Shown: positions 37,686-47,624 of the stretch, one piece after another
How positions within the stretch are numbered: position 1 is the stretch's first letter
Layout of the letters: the number at the start of each line of letters is the position of its first letter
Assembly: GCA_033065855.1 (NCBI GenBank)
Contig: JAVXUO010002827.1
Span: 186,001 to 250,000, forward strand
Source: Escallonia rubra
Lineage: Eukaryota > Streptophyta > Magnoliopsida > Escalloniales > Escalloniaceae
Length of the DNA: 64,000 nucleotides
Reading direction: 5' to 3'
The notes under the pieces: model-generated
The model's input: the letters and a program-made list of their open reading frames with translations, nothing else
Told to the model about the DNA's origin: nothing
Databases searched by the model: none
Program-made: the position numbers and the translations under genes

Positions 37686-39750
37686 ATTCTCCGTCTCTTT
37701 TTTGGTTATTTAGGCACAATCAGTTATGCTTGCATCTTTTAGTTTATAATTGAGGGATGAAGATTATTATATTCTCTTTTCAAGGGAGTGAGGTGAGGCT
37801 GTGAGGGTATGAGCATAGTCGGGAGTGAGCGAATGACTCAATGTCTTTATAGCTGCTCTGAGCTACGACCTCTGAGTTACAAGTTATGAGCTCCAAGGCC
37901 ACTATTCCGTAATCGAAATAGAATAAGGCCTTTACCTTCTTGAGCTAAGGGCCGCTCAAAGCCTCTATTCCTTCCTAGGAATAGAGTAAGGCTTTGTTCC
38001 GAGGGACACTCGATCAATAATGCTACCAAGGTGCGTGTCTTAAGAGTTTAAGCACGTGTGAGTTAAATTCTAAGCAGTTTAATCATGGGAGAGACTAGAT
38101 ATATTGATATACTACTGAAAACATATGGCAAATCGTGGGATCTGATAACAAGGCTTCAACCACTTGCAGAAAGCCAAGAAGTCATGGCTTTTAGGTGGCA
38201 AGTTCATCATTCTGTTTCAGTTGTGTTAGCTAAGACGAAAAGGTGACCAATATCTTATCAGTTTAAGCATGTCAATTCCAACCCTAGACAATAGCACTGA
38301 TTACATACTGTTGAGTAATTATAATCAGCTTTCAGTTAGGAGTGAGGTGGATACAGCACCAGTTAAACATGAAAACTTGTTGCTACTTTTACTGTTAGCT
38401 TGTTGCTTGTTTTCACTTGCAAGAAATGTGAAACTAAAATATCAAAAGTTTTTTCTTAAAAACTTCAACGTTTTCTCAAAACCATTATTTCATGAAAAGA
38501 AAAGGGATATTTTATAAAAAATACTCCGATAGTGTGTGCGCGCGCGCGTGTCATGTGCAGGCAGTCGCAAGTTTGGACATGTGCGACGCGTGTGTGCGGA
38601 GGGTGTTTGACGACCGGCTCCAGCCAAACATATAAACTTATTGCTATTTGTGTAAAGTGCAGAAGGTATTTGGCAAACACGTTCACAATGGTAGATACTA
38701 AGATAGCAAACGCGTTTACAATGGCAAAATTGAACTTTTTTCCATCTTGTAATTGAGGGAAGGCATTTCCTGTCACTGAAAATGTTTTGTCGTTGTTACT
38801 GAAATTTATAATGATAATTTTAGTAGCATTTTTTTTATACAACATCTCTACTGTTCTCTGAAATAATGTTGAATTCAAGAATAATTACATTTATTTTCCA
38901 CAGTGAGCGCCAAGTACACAGTAATAGGTCATATTAAAAGTTTCACGTAAAACGTGCAATTATTATTTTACACGCTTAACTACAAAAGTTTGAAATATGT
39001 ACGTTGACTCCAAAAAAATTGCGTCTAAGCATTTTCACATTTCAAAAGAAAATTTATCATTTGTAGATTTAAAATAAAAGTACATCAAAATTATGGTACA
39101 AACGTACTTTAGATTCATTTTTTTGAATTCCATTTAGACATTCAAAATTGCCGCTAAAAATGCATTCATCATCGGCTGAATTTTGGTTCAGAAGCTCGTA
39201 CTCTTTCCGTCCTTAATTAATTAATTTTTTTTTACTTGCACACTTATTTAGAATATGAATTATAATTATAAAAAATTTTATTCTACCCCAAAAGAGAAAA
39301 CAAGAGAGAAGGAAAAAGTGGGATAGGACGTGTAAAGAAAAATAAAATAAAAAAATATAAGAAGAATAAATATGAAAAAATACCTATAAAATCTTTTTTA
39401 TTTTAAAAAATGATCAATTTTTTAGGGGGAGTGAGTGGAATAATTTATTTCCTATATCCCACCTAAAAGAATATCATAATTTGTTAGGACGGACAAATTG
39501 CTTCCAGATGCTTCTTTAAAAGAGACGCATAACATCCCAACCGACTCACACGTGTCCTTCCCGTAGCCTCTACTTTCTCCTCGACAATTACGCCCCAAAC
39601 TCGTTCCTGATTCGCCCCAAAGAATCTACCAGGACCCACCACTGACACGTGCCCTCCCCTCACACCATTGATCTGCAAAGCTCCTGAAATGACTTTCCCC
39701 TCCCTCGTGTACTCGATCCTTCTTCTTAAACCCCTTCCAGATTTCTTTCC
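37686..39750. other. ASY1-LDAP intergenic region
   Basis: No gene is supported. Present are a short GGAATAGAGTAAGGC-type repeat (about 37910-38000), a GTGTGCGCGCGCGCGTG run near 38534, and a stretch at 39200-39490 with outward TCCGTCCT / AGGACGGA motifs that may be an eroded MITE. The last 100 bp is pyrimidine-rich leader of the LDAP gene. Confidence 0.35.
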
Positions 39751-39814
39751 TTCAGTTACTGCAAACACCAAATTAGATCTTCAAGTCCAGATTCAGAATT
39801 CCAGTACTCGAAAA

Positions 39815-41694
39815 ATGGCTTCGGATAAGGTACTGTGTAAACTTTTGTCAAGGATCGCGTTCATTTTTGCGTTCAGAACCTCTATTTTCACGCCTATTCA
39901 GCGTTTCGTGTTATCGGCTTATCGCTGAGAGACGCAGCAATTAGGTTTAGATATAGACGCTTGTGAGAAATAGTGGATGATGATCGGTCGATCTGTGTGA
40001 TTATTGTGCAGGTTGAGATCGAGAAGAGCGATGAGGAGCTGAAGCACCTAGGGTTTGTGAGGATGATCGCGATGAACGCTGTGGTGTGCGTGTCGCACCT
40101 GTACGAGTGCGCCAAGCAGAACTCCGGTCCACTGAAGTCTACGGTTGGACATGTGGAGAGTGCCGTGACTACCGTCGTTGGGCCCGTTTACGACAAGTTC
40201 AAGGGCCTTCCCGGTGATGTCCTTGTTTTTCTCGACAATAAGGTATCGATTCTCTCGGTTTTTTATTGTATCAGATGGATCTGAGATTGGGCCCTGTGTG
40301 CCGTTTGGATTTGACTTTTGAGTACGTCTACTGTGATGTTTCCGTGATATTATGGCATTTGAATTTTTTAAGATGTAAAATTGGCTATGCTTGATGTTCT
40401 TTGACCTAGTTTGATTCGTCGAACCTTACTTATTTGATCTATAATTACAATTTGAATTCAACTCGGTGGTTAACTGTTCCAATTATATTCCAGAAATTTG
40501 CAAAAGGACAAGCTTTTGAAACGTAGGGTATGTTTGTTAAGGATTAAGCATAAAATTGAGAGATCGGCTGATTTCTGCTTTAACTGAGTGGATTTGATGT
40601 CCTTAGATTCACTGTAATTTCTGACTGAATATAATGAGCTTTGTTGCGAGTTGCGACTTATGAACCCTTCGGGTGCTCCTTGATAAGCAAGTACTTGTAT
40701 GCGAGGATTCTAGTTTGTTTAGGTCGTGCTGTATCTGAATCAGATCGTGTATCTCTCTTTCACGTTGCAAGTTAGTGGAAAATGAATTAGTTTGCTGGTA
40801 CCTCATCTCATGCAGTGTCGCTGATCTTTCTTACCTATAGCTGTCTGTTTTCCCTCTTTCTCACTCACCATCTTGTGGTTGTCTCCCCTTAACCTGCTGT
40901 TGTCTCACCTTAACCTGGCCGTAATCCTATGGTGTTAATAGTTGTGTGGCGCATTTTTGGTATGGACACACTGTGACAAGTATCATTGGTCATTAACTGT
41001 ATGGTGTTCACTTTTGAAACAGACTCGTGCGTTGCTTCTTAGAATGCACTTAGATCAGTAGGTGGTCGTAATGCTTTTAACTGGACATTCTTCAGGGTTC
41101 CTTTCTCTATGTTACAATTTCCAGTTTGCTTGGATACATCATGTATCGTCTACACCAAAATATCAGTTCCGAATGAATCCAATGCACTTTATAGGGTTCT
41201 AAAACAAGCCTTGTCGGAGCTTAACTGACATATTCTGTTGCCAACTACAGGTAGACGAAGCAACAATTAAGTTTGATGAGCATGCTCCACCTTTTGCCAA
41301 GCAGGTAGTTAGCCAAGCGCAGTCCATGGTAAAGAAGGCATCACAAGTAGCCCAAGACCTTGTGCAGGAATTCCTGGTTGGTGGCCCGCATGCAGCTATT
41401 CACCATGCCGGTTCATTGTACAAGCAGTCGGTCCTGAGCCAGTCGGCAAAGATATGGTACGGAGTCAACAAGATTCCACCCTGCCATACCGTGGCACAAA
41501 TCGTCGTCCCCACTGCTGCTCACTTGTCTGAGAAGTATAACAAGGTGATTGCAGACTTGGCTGCGAAGGGTTACTCCGTCTTCAATCATTTCCCTCTGGT
41601 TCCTCTCGACGAGATTGCCAAGGCGTATAAGCAAGTCGAGGCTGCACATGGAGATGATGCTAGTTGTGACGAAAGAGAAGCAGAAATCAATTAA
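39815..41694 (+). CDS. LDAP1: LDAP1-like lipid-droplet-associated protein (REF/SRPP family)
   Basis: Three exons (39815-39829, 40012-40242, 41251-41694) join between complete codons into 229 aa. The rubber elongation factor/small rubber particle protein domain is clear: LKHLGFVRMIA, YECAKQNSGPLK, AVTTVVGPVYDKF, FLDNKVDEA, then VPTAAHLSEKYNKVI and FPLVPLDEIAKAY near the C-terminus. Plant LDAPs coat cytosolic lipid droplets in non-seed tissue and help droplets form and persist under stress; only in latex plants do relatives serve rubber particles. Exon 1 codes just MASDK, as in relatives with tiny first exons. There is no signal peptide, as expected for a surface coat protein. Its position next to ASY1 matches Arabidopsis LDAP1 (At1g67360), which supports this paralogue over LDAP2/3. 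Confidence 0.93.
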
Positions 41695-43488
41695 GGGGTT
41701 GTTTAGCCTTTCCCTTTCTATGAATGTTAGTAATGTTTGACGAGGCTTCTGGACGTTTGTGAAGCAATGTGAATAGCTCTCGTGTATGACAGTTTGGAAG
41801 GCTTTGGCCCACAGCTCTGTTTATGAATGTAAATGTTTGGGATTTTAACTTCAATATATTTTTTGCCCTCGGCCTTCCAAACCTACTCACCCCACCCCAG
41901 AAAAGAAAAAAGAGGACATAACCCATACCCATACCCATACCAGACATGGATTCTAGAAAATAGGAAGGTGTTAAAGCTCCTTAATGTTAACACACTTCCA
42001 TTAATGTTAACGGCAGTCCCTGCAATTGCTTTGCATGAACGTACATCATATGTGGCTGAAATTGCAGTACATGAAGTGCCACTAGTCATTACGAGAGTGC
42101 CATCAGGTATATAGAAGCAACGAAGTTGTGATGCTTTACATTTTGTACATTTCTTGAATGTTGCCCTCTTTTTCAGTTCATTGGAGACATGGTTCATCAA
42201 CAATTCTCGTTCACGTAAACGAAGCAGCTTCACTCGCAGTAGTCCAACTTGACCGATAACAAGCAAAAAATTGGCAGTTCTAAAATTCGTTAAATCTCTA
42301 TTTCTGAAAGCACTCTCGTCGGTAGTGAATCTTAATCGTGAGCAGGGAGATCTCAACTTGGCTTTATTTGAAGTAATTACCTGGCTAGTTCATGACATCG
42401 TCCCTATGTAACATCAACATGGTTTGGTTTTTTGACCAGGTAGAAGGTAGACCGAACAGTCTCAATTAGCACTGATGTACATTCAACAGTAAATGTCTTC
42501 AACAAACCATTACGTTTATGAAAATAATAACAACAATTTCCAACATGACATAACATCATGGACACTTATTATGGTCACAAATCTGGCAAAAGAAAGCTGT
42601 TTAATCCACGCCATCCCATAAAGAGGTTTTAGATCAATCTGCTAATAGCTTTTGACCGCCCTGTGCTGCAAAGCAGAATTTATACATCCGTCAGAAAATA
42701 TATGCCCACTTCATGGTTTGCTATAAAGCAAGGATACATCATAAAACTGCGGAGAAGATGGTAGTAGACATCATGTCCTTGTATTATTTTCATAGCATGA
42801 AATACAATAACTGCATTCATACTAACTACATTGATGGCATATCCCAAAGTTCCGGTTTTCTATCCGTAGTGTGTCCTGAAAAAATACTATCTTACTACTA
42901 CTGACGAAACATATGTGGTTTGTCTTCCAGAGAGTAGAAGAACTGCTCGTTAAACATGGGAAACCATAGAACTCCAATAGTCAAAGAAAGAAAGAAAGAA
43001 CTTCATTTTGCTCCTCCTCCTATTGATACTGAGATGTCAAAACAATTAAAAAGGCTTCCCAAAGAATTGCCTTGTTCCTACAAATCATGTTCCAGAAAAA
43101 GACCCCTCCCCTGCCAAAACAAAAAATAAATAAACCCGCACCAATGGTAAGCTCGAAACTGGGTGGCTAAAATTGGAAGATTTCCAGAATGTGTAAAATG
43201 CAACTCCCATCTAGTGCAAGGTCAAGCTCTCATGGTTAAGCATCAATTCTGTGGTATCAAGGCCGTCTAGGTGATCCCTAACAGCTTGATTTGAAAAATC
43301 AGTAAGTTCAATTTTGAAACCTTCTATTACCAATTTCAGGCATGTTGTTTTGTTATCTGCTCTCTTTTTGGTCTTACATATAACGCACTAATGCTTAGAT
43401 AGGGGAGAACGGAAGATCAGTATTCAAGCAGCTGACAGAGAATAGTTTGGGATGAGAGCATAGATGATTGATGATGATATATAGGGGG
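41695..43488. other. LDAP 3' UTR and intergenic sequence with an unassigned minus-strand frame
   Basis: The first 150 bp is LDAP 3' UTR (polyadenylation-like AATATA at about 41850). A 157-codon minus-strand frame (42356-41883) includes FKKCTKCKASQLRCFY but matches no family I know and lacks splice or promoter context. A GAAA microsatellite occurs near 42983. No gene call is made. Confidence 0.3.
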
Positions 43489-43680
43489 TTAGTCGTCTAG
43501 TGCTCGCAAAAAATAGCTACACTTTGTAAAGGCAACCGCTACGAGGAGCATTTGTTTGTTCGCAGCATCGCCACTCTTTTCGGCAGTTGCAATCTCTCGA
43601 AATAGGAGCCAATCCAATGCTCCTCTCCGCAATTGCAATATGCTGCCACAAATTCGTTGGAGAGATTTGGAAGTACCCAA
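43489..43680 (-). other. Unassigned short reading frame, possible exon or gene relic
   Basis: Sixty-three codons on the minus strand, rich in Ala/Leu helix-like sequence (GALDWLLFREIATAEKSGDA) with codon use unlike the surrounding AT-rich DNA. An acceptor-like TAG precedes it near 43690. I do not recognise the family. It lies downstream of the beta-amylase remnant in the same orientation but does not resemble GH14 sequence. It may be a decayed exon of another gene. Confidence 0.25.
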
Positions 43681-44060
43681 CGCTAAAATTTAATCAGTCT
43701 CCATATGTATAAATGTAAACCTCAATAGAAAAGATATTGGAACAGGAGAATCGTAAAAGCAGTTCTAGTTTAAGCATATGGAAAGCCTAATACAAAAATA
43801 TATAGAAAGAGGTCACATTTATAAAGTCTCCCCATTAATCTTCTTCACTTTTCATTTAGATACTTGATGTATGGCACCCCCGCACTGTCGTCTCCACCAA
43901 TCACCACTCCTGGTGCTACCCTGCCGCCCCCAAACCCCCTCTTCCACCACCTCCATCTGAATCCATTAATCGGTGACAATTCAAAATCACAATTCCCAAT
44001 CACAAAACTAGCCCGTTTGATCAAAACGACCATAAAAAAACCGAATTCAATGAAACCCAC

Positions 44061-44311
44061 GTACCCCTGCCAGTCGTAAACCCCAGGCGCATCCCTCTCC
44101 ATAATCCCCCACCAAACCTCCATCAGCACGCCCTCAACTCTGGCCGTCGCCAGCGCCTCGAATGACTGCGGCATGGCCTTCCTCCGCCGCATCTGCCTTT
44201 CGGGCTCACGGTGTCCGCTGGAAGAGTGACGAACACCGGGGACCCAAATCGGAACCTGTATCGGCCTCCATTAATGGAGCTTGCTCGGTCTAAACCTGTA
44301 TGGGCCTCCAA
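44061..44311 (-). pseudogene. Beta-amylase (GH14) N-terminal exon remnant, frameshifted
   Basis: Minus-strand sequence encodes SPVFVTLPADTVSPKGR and then, in another frame, MRRRKAMPQSFEALA, VEGVLMEVWWGIMERDAP and VYDWQGY, the start of the plant beta-amylase catalytic domain, which binds maltooligosaccharide. The frames meet at about 44192-44200, where one base appears missing. A donor-like GTGGGT follows the last codon at 44060. No later GH14 exon, including the catalytic Glu regions, is found downstream to 43 kb. A direct repeat of about 18 bp (ATGGAGGCC.ATACAGGTT) sits just before the domain. This is a truncated, non-functional copy. Which BAM clade it came from is uncertain. Confidence 0.75.
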
Positions 44312-45525
44312 ATCGAAAATTGGAGGTTATGAAATTAAACAAATCGAAGAGTTAGGATTTTGAATGTGTATAGGGCTCAGGATTTCCAAGCTAGTTACGA
44401 AATGAGTGCTTATTTTCTTGACATGGGGGTGGGGCTTGAGCAATGGTTTGGTTGGGGTGGGTGATGAGTAATGGTGTGAGGGGGTGGAGGGCGGCAAGTG
44501 GGGTGCGACTGTGTCTTGTGGCTGAAGAAGAAGAAGAAGTGAAAAAGAGAAAACGAGAAGAGAAAAAAATTAAACTTGTTCGGACAATTTTGCCCCTGAC
44601 GGTTTTGCCTAGAACGTTAGGAATTTGGAAGGATGTCCTTACTTATTGCGAAATTGAAACTACGGACCCTTTTCTATGAAAATTGAACATTCGAACCCTC
44701 ATGTGAGATTTCGGGGTACTTTTGGGGTACTAAAATGTTATTTGACCCTAAAAAGAACTTATGCTTTGACAGGGTGAAGCCATTAAGATCAGTAATCAAT
44801 GCCTCACTTACTACGTGATTCGAGTTACGACCTTAAGTATGCAAGTAGTAGGGACCAAAAAACTGATCGTGGACAGACTTCCCTGAGATTTTGATAAGTT
44901 ATGCTGGAAATTCTGGCAATTTCTCCGTAACAATCTCAAACGGTAGAAAAAGAAACTCATTGTCATACCTTATAAAAAATTATCCAAAGTTTTACCTCCA
45001 AATATTTTCTCCTTCCCTAAACTTCATCTCAATATGTGCCTCTTAGTCATCAATGCATAAAAGCATAAATCAATTTGCTGTCGTAAACCGAAATCGATGA
45101 AAGGCAGCAGGCAAAAGTCAACTTTAGAAGAGCTAGGGAAAAACAAAATGTGCATCATAAACAGAATTCAGGAATCAGCTCGGAGCACGCTTTACCAACC
45201 TCAACTAATCTAAGGCGTTGTCCTAAACTATTTTGGTCAGCTACATGAATAGTTCTCTTCCTCTCTCCTCTATTAAAACAAGTGTTGTCTAATAATTTCC
45301 TAACAAATATAAGTCCTTTCTCACTACTTCACCACAAGTAACGCTTCAAGCACCCTATGTAAATTTCAAAACCAAACGATTCTTGCAACACAATCCAAAC
45401 TTCATGCAGTTCACAGATAAGCAATGGTCGCCCCACCAAATGTAACACACAAAGCCTCAGACAAACATCTACACAAGCAAAAACATACTCCAGTAGGCAA
45501 AGGGTAAAAGACCGAAGCTTACCAC
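44312..45525. other. Intergenic; possible dispersed-repeat tail near 45.2 kb
   Basis: No gene is supported. Around 45215-45290 the sequence CCTAAACTATTTTGGTCAGCTACATGAAT resembles the 3' portion of a widespread plant non-LTR-type repeat, seen elsewhere as 'CTAGTTTGGGTCGGCTACATG'. The family assignment rests on memory of the motif only. Confidence 0.3.
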
Positions 45526-45810
45526 TTATTTAGATTTGGAAGTAGTAGAGTCGTAGGTCTGAAGGAGGTCATCAAAAGGGTCCCTACGACCAGGAACCTG
45601 GCTAATTTGAGCGTCCCAAAAGATCTGGGCATTGTGGCGATCAAACGTCCAAAAACCATACGGACGGATTGGTAAGGCCCACATCTCCTTGGTCTTCTTA
45701 CACCTATCCTTCATCGTATAAAGATGCTCTCTGAACTTTCGGTCTCTCTCCTTCGGATCCTCCATCATCCTCAGTATCAAATTCTCAGCAAATTCCATTA
45801 TAAACCCCAT
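45526..45810 (-). CDS. Small conserved plant protein, probable mitochondrial complex I accessory subunit (At1g67350-like)
   Basis: A single coding exon of 94 aa starts MGFIMEFAENLILRMMEDP and carries a charged helix (KERDRKFREHLYTMKDRC), then RPYGFWTFDRHNAQ and SQVPGRRDPFDDLL. There is no transmembrane segment or evident cleavable presequence. An acceptor TTTGCTCTAG lies just upstream at about 45820, and a 5' UTR exon with donor is visible at 46989. The sequence looks like a plant-specific family. Its place between LDAP1 and the F-box/MYND gene matches Arabidopsis At1g67350, reported in proteomic studies as a complex I protein. The function is therefore inferred from synteny and recall, not from a catalytic motif. 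The upstream in-frame TTG codons are not starts; the ATG at 45810 is chosen. Confidence 0.8.
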   Translation of the reverse strand: MGFIMEFAENLILRMMEDPKERDRKFREHLYTMKDRCKKTKEMWALPIRPYGFWTFDRHNAQIFWDAQISQVPGRRDPFDDLLQTYDSTTSKSK

Positions 45811-46142
45811 TTCCAAGCTCAAAACCTAGAGCAAACATAAAAACCCTAGGTTCAAGCATAATACTGAAAAAGAAACCCTAAGACTCAGTATAGAAAACAG
45901 TGAATAACTCGAACAGCAAAATCCACTATAACCCCCCCAACCCCCAATATAGGGCCAATCTTTCAAGCTAACAACTTAATAGAGAAACAAGTTTATGCAT
46001 GATTTAGCATATGAAACCACATGGTTCAATACTGAAATCACTGAACAATTCAAATAGCAAGGTCCATTACAAACCCCATACTTCAAGCCTCACAACCTAA
46101 ATAATATAAATACCCCAGGTTCATGCATAGCTTTAAATATTA

Positions 46143-46245
46143 GACCTAGGTAGCACGGACACCGCGTCCGACACCGACATCGACCGGGACATCGAACACC
46201 GCAATTTCCAAAAAATCAGATTTTGGACACCGCTGAATTTTTTTT
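46143..46245. repeat. GACAC/CGACA-rich dispersed-type repeat
   Basis: A run of GGACACCG, CCGACACCGACATCGACC and GGACACCGC motifs lies in the 5' UTR intron of the small minus-strand gene. Such ACACGG-rich tracts occur as dispersed repeats in plant genomes. No termini were seen. Confidence 0.3.
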
Positions 46246-46988
46246 ATATATTTTTATTATGTATATATATAGTCATTAAATATCAAATACATTCTACATC
46301 TAAAATAGTAAACAATAATCAATAACCACAAAACAAGCAACTCAAATAAAAGTCATGCTTAAAATTTAAATGCAATATAGTACATAAAAAAAAAACATGG
46401 TAGATAACATAACAAAGTACTTCAGTACTCAACTCTTACTAAGTCATGCAAACAGGTAACAGAAACGGGGAAAACGCTCTCTTCTTCACCGCCCAAACAG
46501 AAACAGAAACAGGGAACTCTTGCAAAGGCATAAGAAATTACTTCACTACTTAACTCTTACAAAGTCACACAACTATTATCTCTTTCCTTCGACTAAGGGC
46601 TCAATCCACATCAATAGTCTCATCTTGGAATATACCGAAACGAGAGAGATGAGAGAGAAAGAAGGAAAAAAGAAATAGATGAGAGAGAAAGACGAAGGTA
46701 CATGTTGCTGGAATCCGGCGACGGCGGCGAGATCCTCCGGCAACCAATTTGCGTGGGTCGTCTGCTTCGTTCTCTTCTCTTGACGCCGCAAGAAGAAGAC
46801 TCAGAAGACAACGGCAATCGGTCAATCTAATTAGGGCTTCCTTAAAGTTTATTTCTAAAAGAGCTCCAAAATTAAAACCTAGCTATCACTGCTAAAAGCG
46901 TAAGCATAATTTGCATCACATAACGTGCTAATTGAGATGAAATTCATATGAATAACAGATCACATTTACACAAGGAGAGATTTATTAC

Positions 46989-47070
46989 CTGTTCGCCGAT
47001 CGAAGCAACTCAGAGATCAGTGAAGGAACTCTCGACAACAAAAGCTCAGAGATCAGTTCGACATTCAGGT
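46989..47070 (-). other. 5' UTR exon of the small complex I-type gene
   Basis: On the minus strand a leader containing GATCTCTGAG twice ends CGGCGAACAG and is followed by GTAATAAATC, a good donor. The matching acceptor is just before the coding exon at about 45820, leaving a leader intron of about 1.17 kb. The upstream end is estimated. Confidence 0.5.
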
Positions 47071-47281
47071 ATTACCGGTCTGTAGCTTTTTGGACCAAAA
47101 TATTGACAACATCTGGGCTTTGGTTTGGGCCGAAAGTTTGATGGTAGACAGGCCTATTACAAGTACAATTAAGACAACCCAGTTCTCTCTATATTTGGGC
47201 CTAATACAGTGGCCCAGAAAATTGGGTGAAATAGCTGGCCCAAACAAATTTAGTAATTTGAAAATGTCTCTCAAGCGTTTG

Positions 47282-47624
47282 AAAATTCCTCGTATGAAAT
47301 CCATTGTTTAGAGTAGCTTTTTGCCGAATCCTCACGTTAAAGTCTTACTTGTTCTATCGAGTGTGGGCGTCCAAGATTTTATCTTATTTGTTACTATCAT
47401 TTCGATCTTTTTTGTTTCCTCAAATTACTTTTATAAAAATTCCTCGTATGAAATCCATTGTTTAGGGCGTCCAAGATTTTATCTTCCATTGTTTAGAATA
47501 GCTTTTTGCCAAATCCTCACGTTAAAGTCTTCCTTGTTCTATCGGCTGTGGGCTTCCAAGATTTAGTCTTATTTGTTACTATCATTTCGATCTCTTTTGT
47601 TTCCTCAAATTACTTTTATAAAAA
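47282..47624. repeat. Imperfect tandem duplication, 153- and 190-bp copies
   Basis: Copy 1 (47282-47434) and copy 2 (47435-47624) both start AAAATTCCTCGTATGAAATC and end TTACTTTTATAAAA. Copy 2 carries an extra piece of about 35 bp made of repeated GGCGTCCAAGATTTTATCTT and CCATTGTTTAG, a partial third copy. No gene is involved. Confidence 0.85.

Noticed and set aside
39200..39495. Stowaway-type MITE between ASY1 and LDAP
   Set aside because: Only short TCCGTCCT/AGGACGGA motifs at the ends; inner arms do not pair well and no target duplication is certain.
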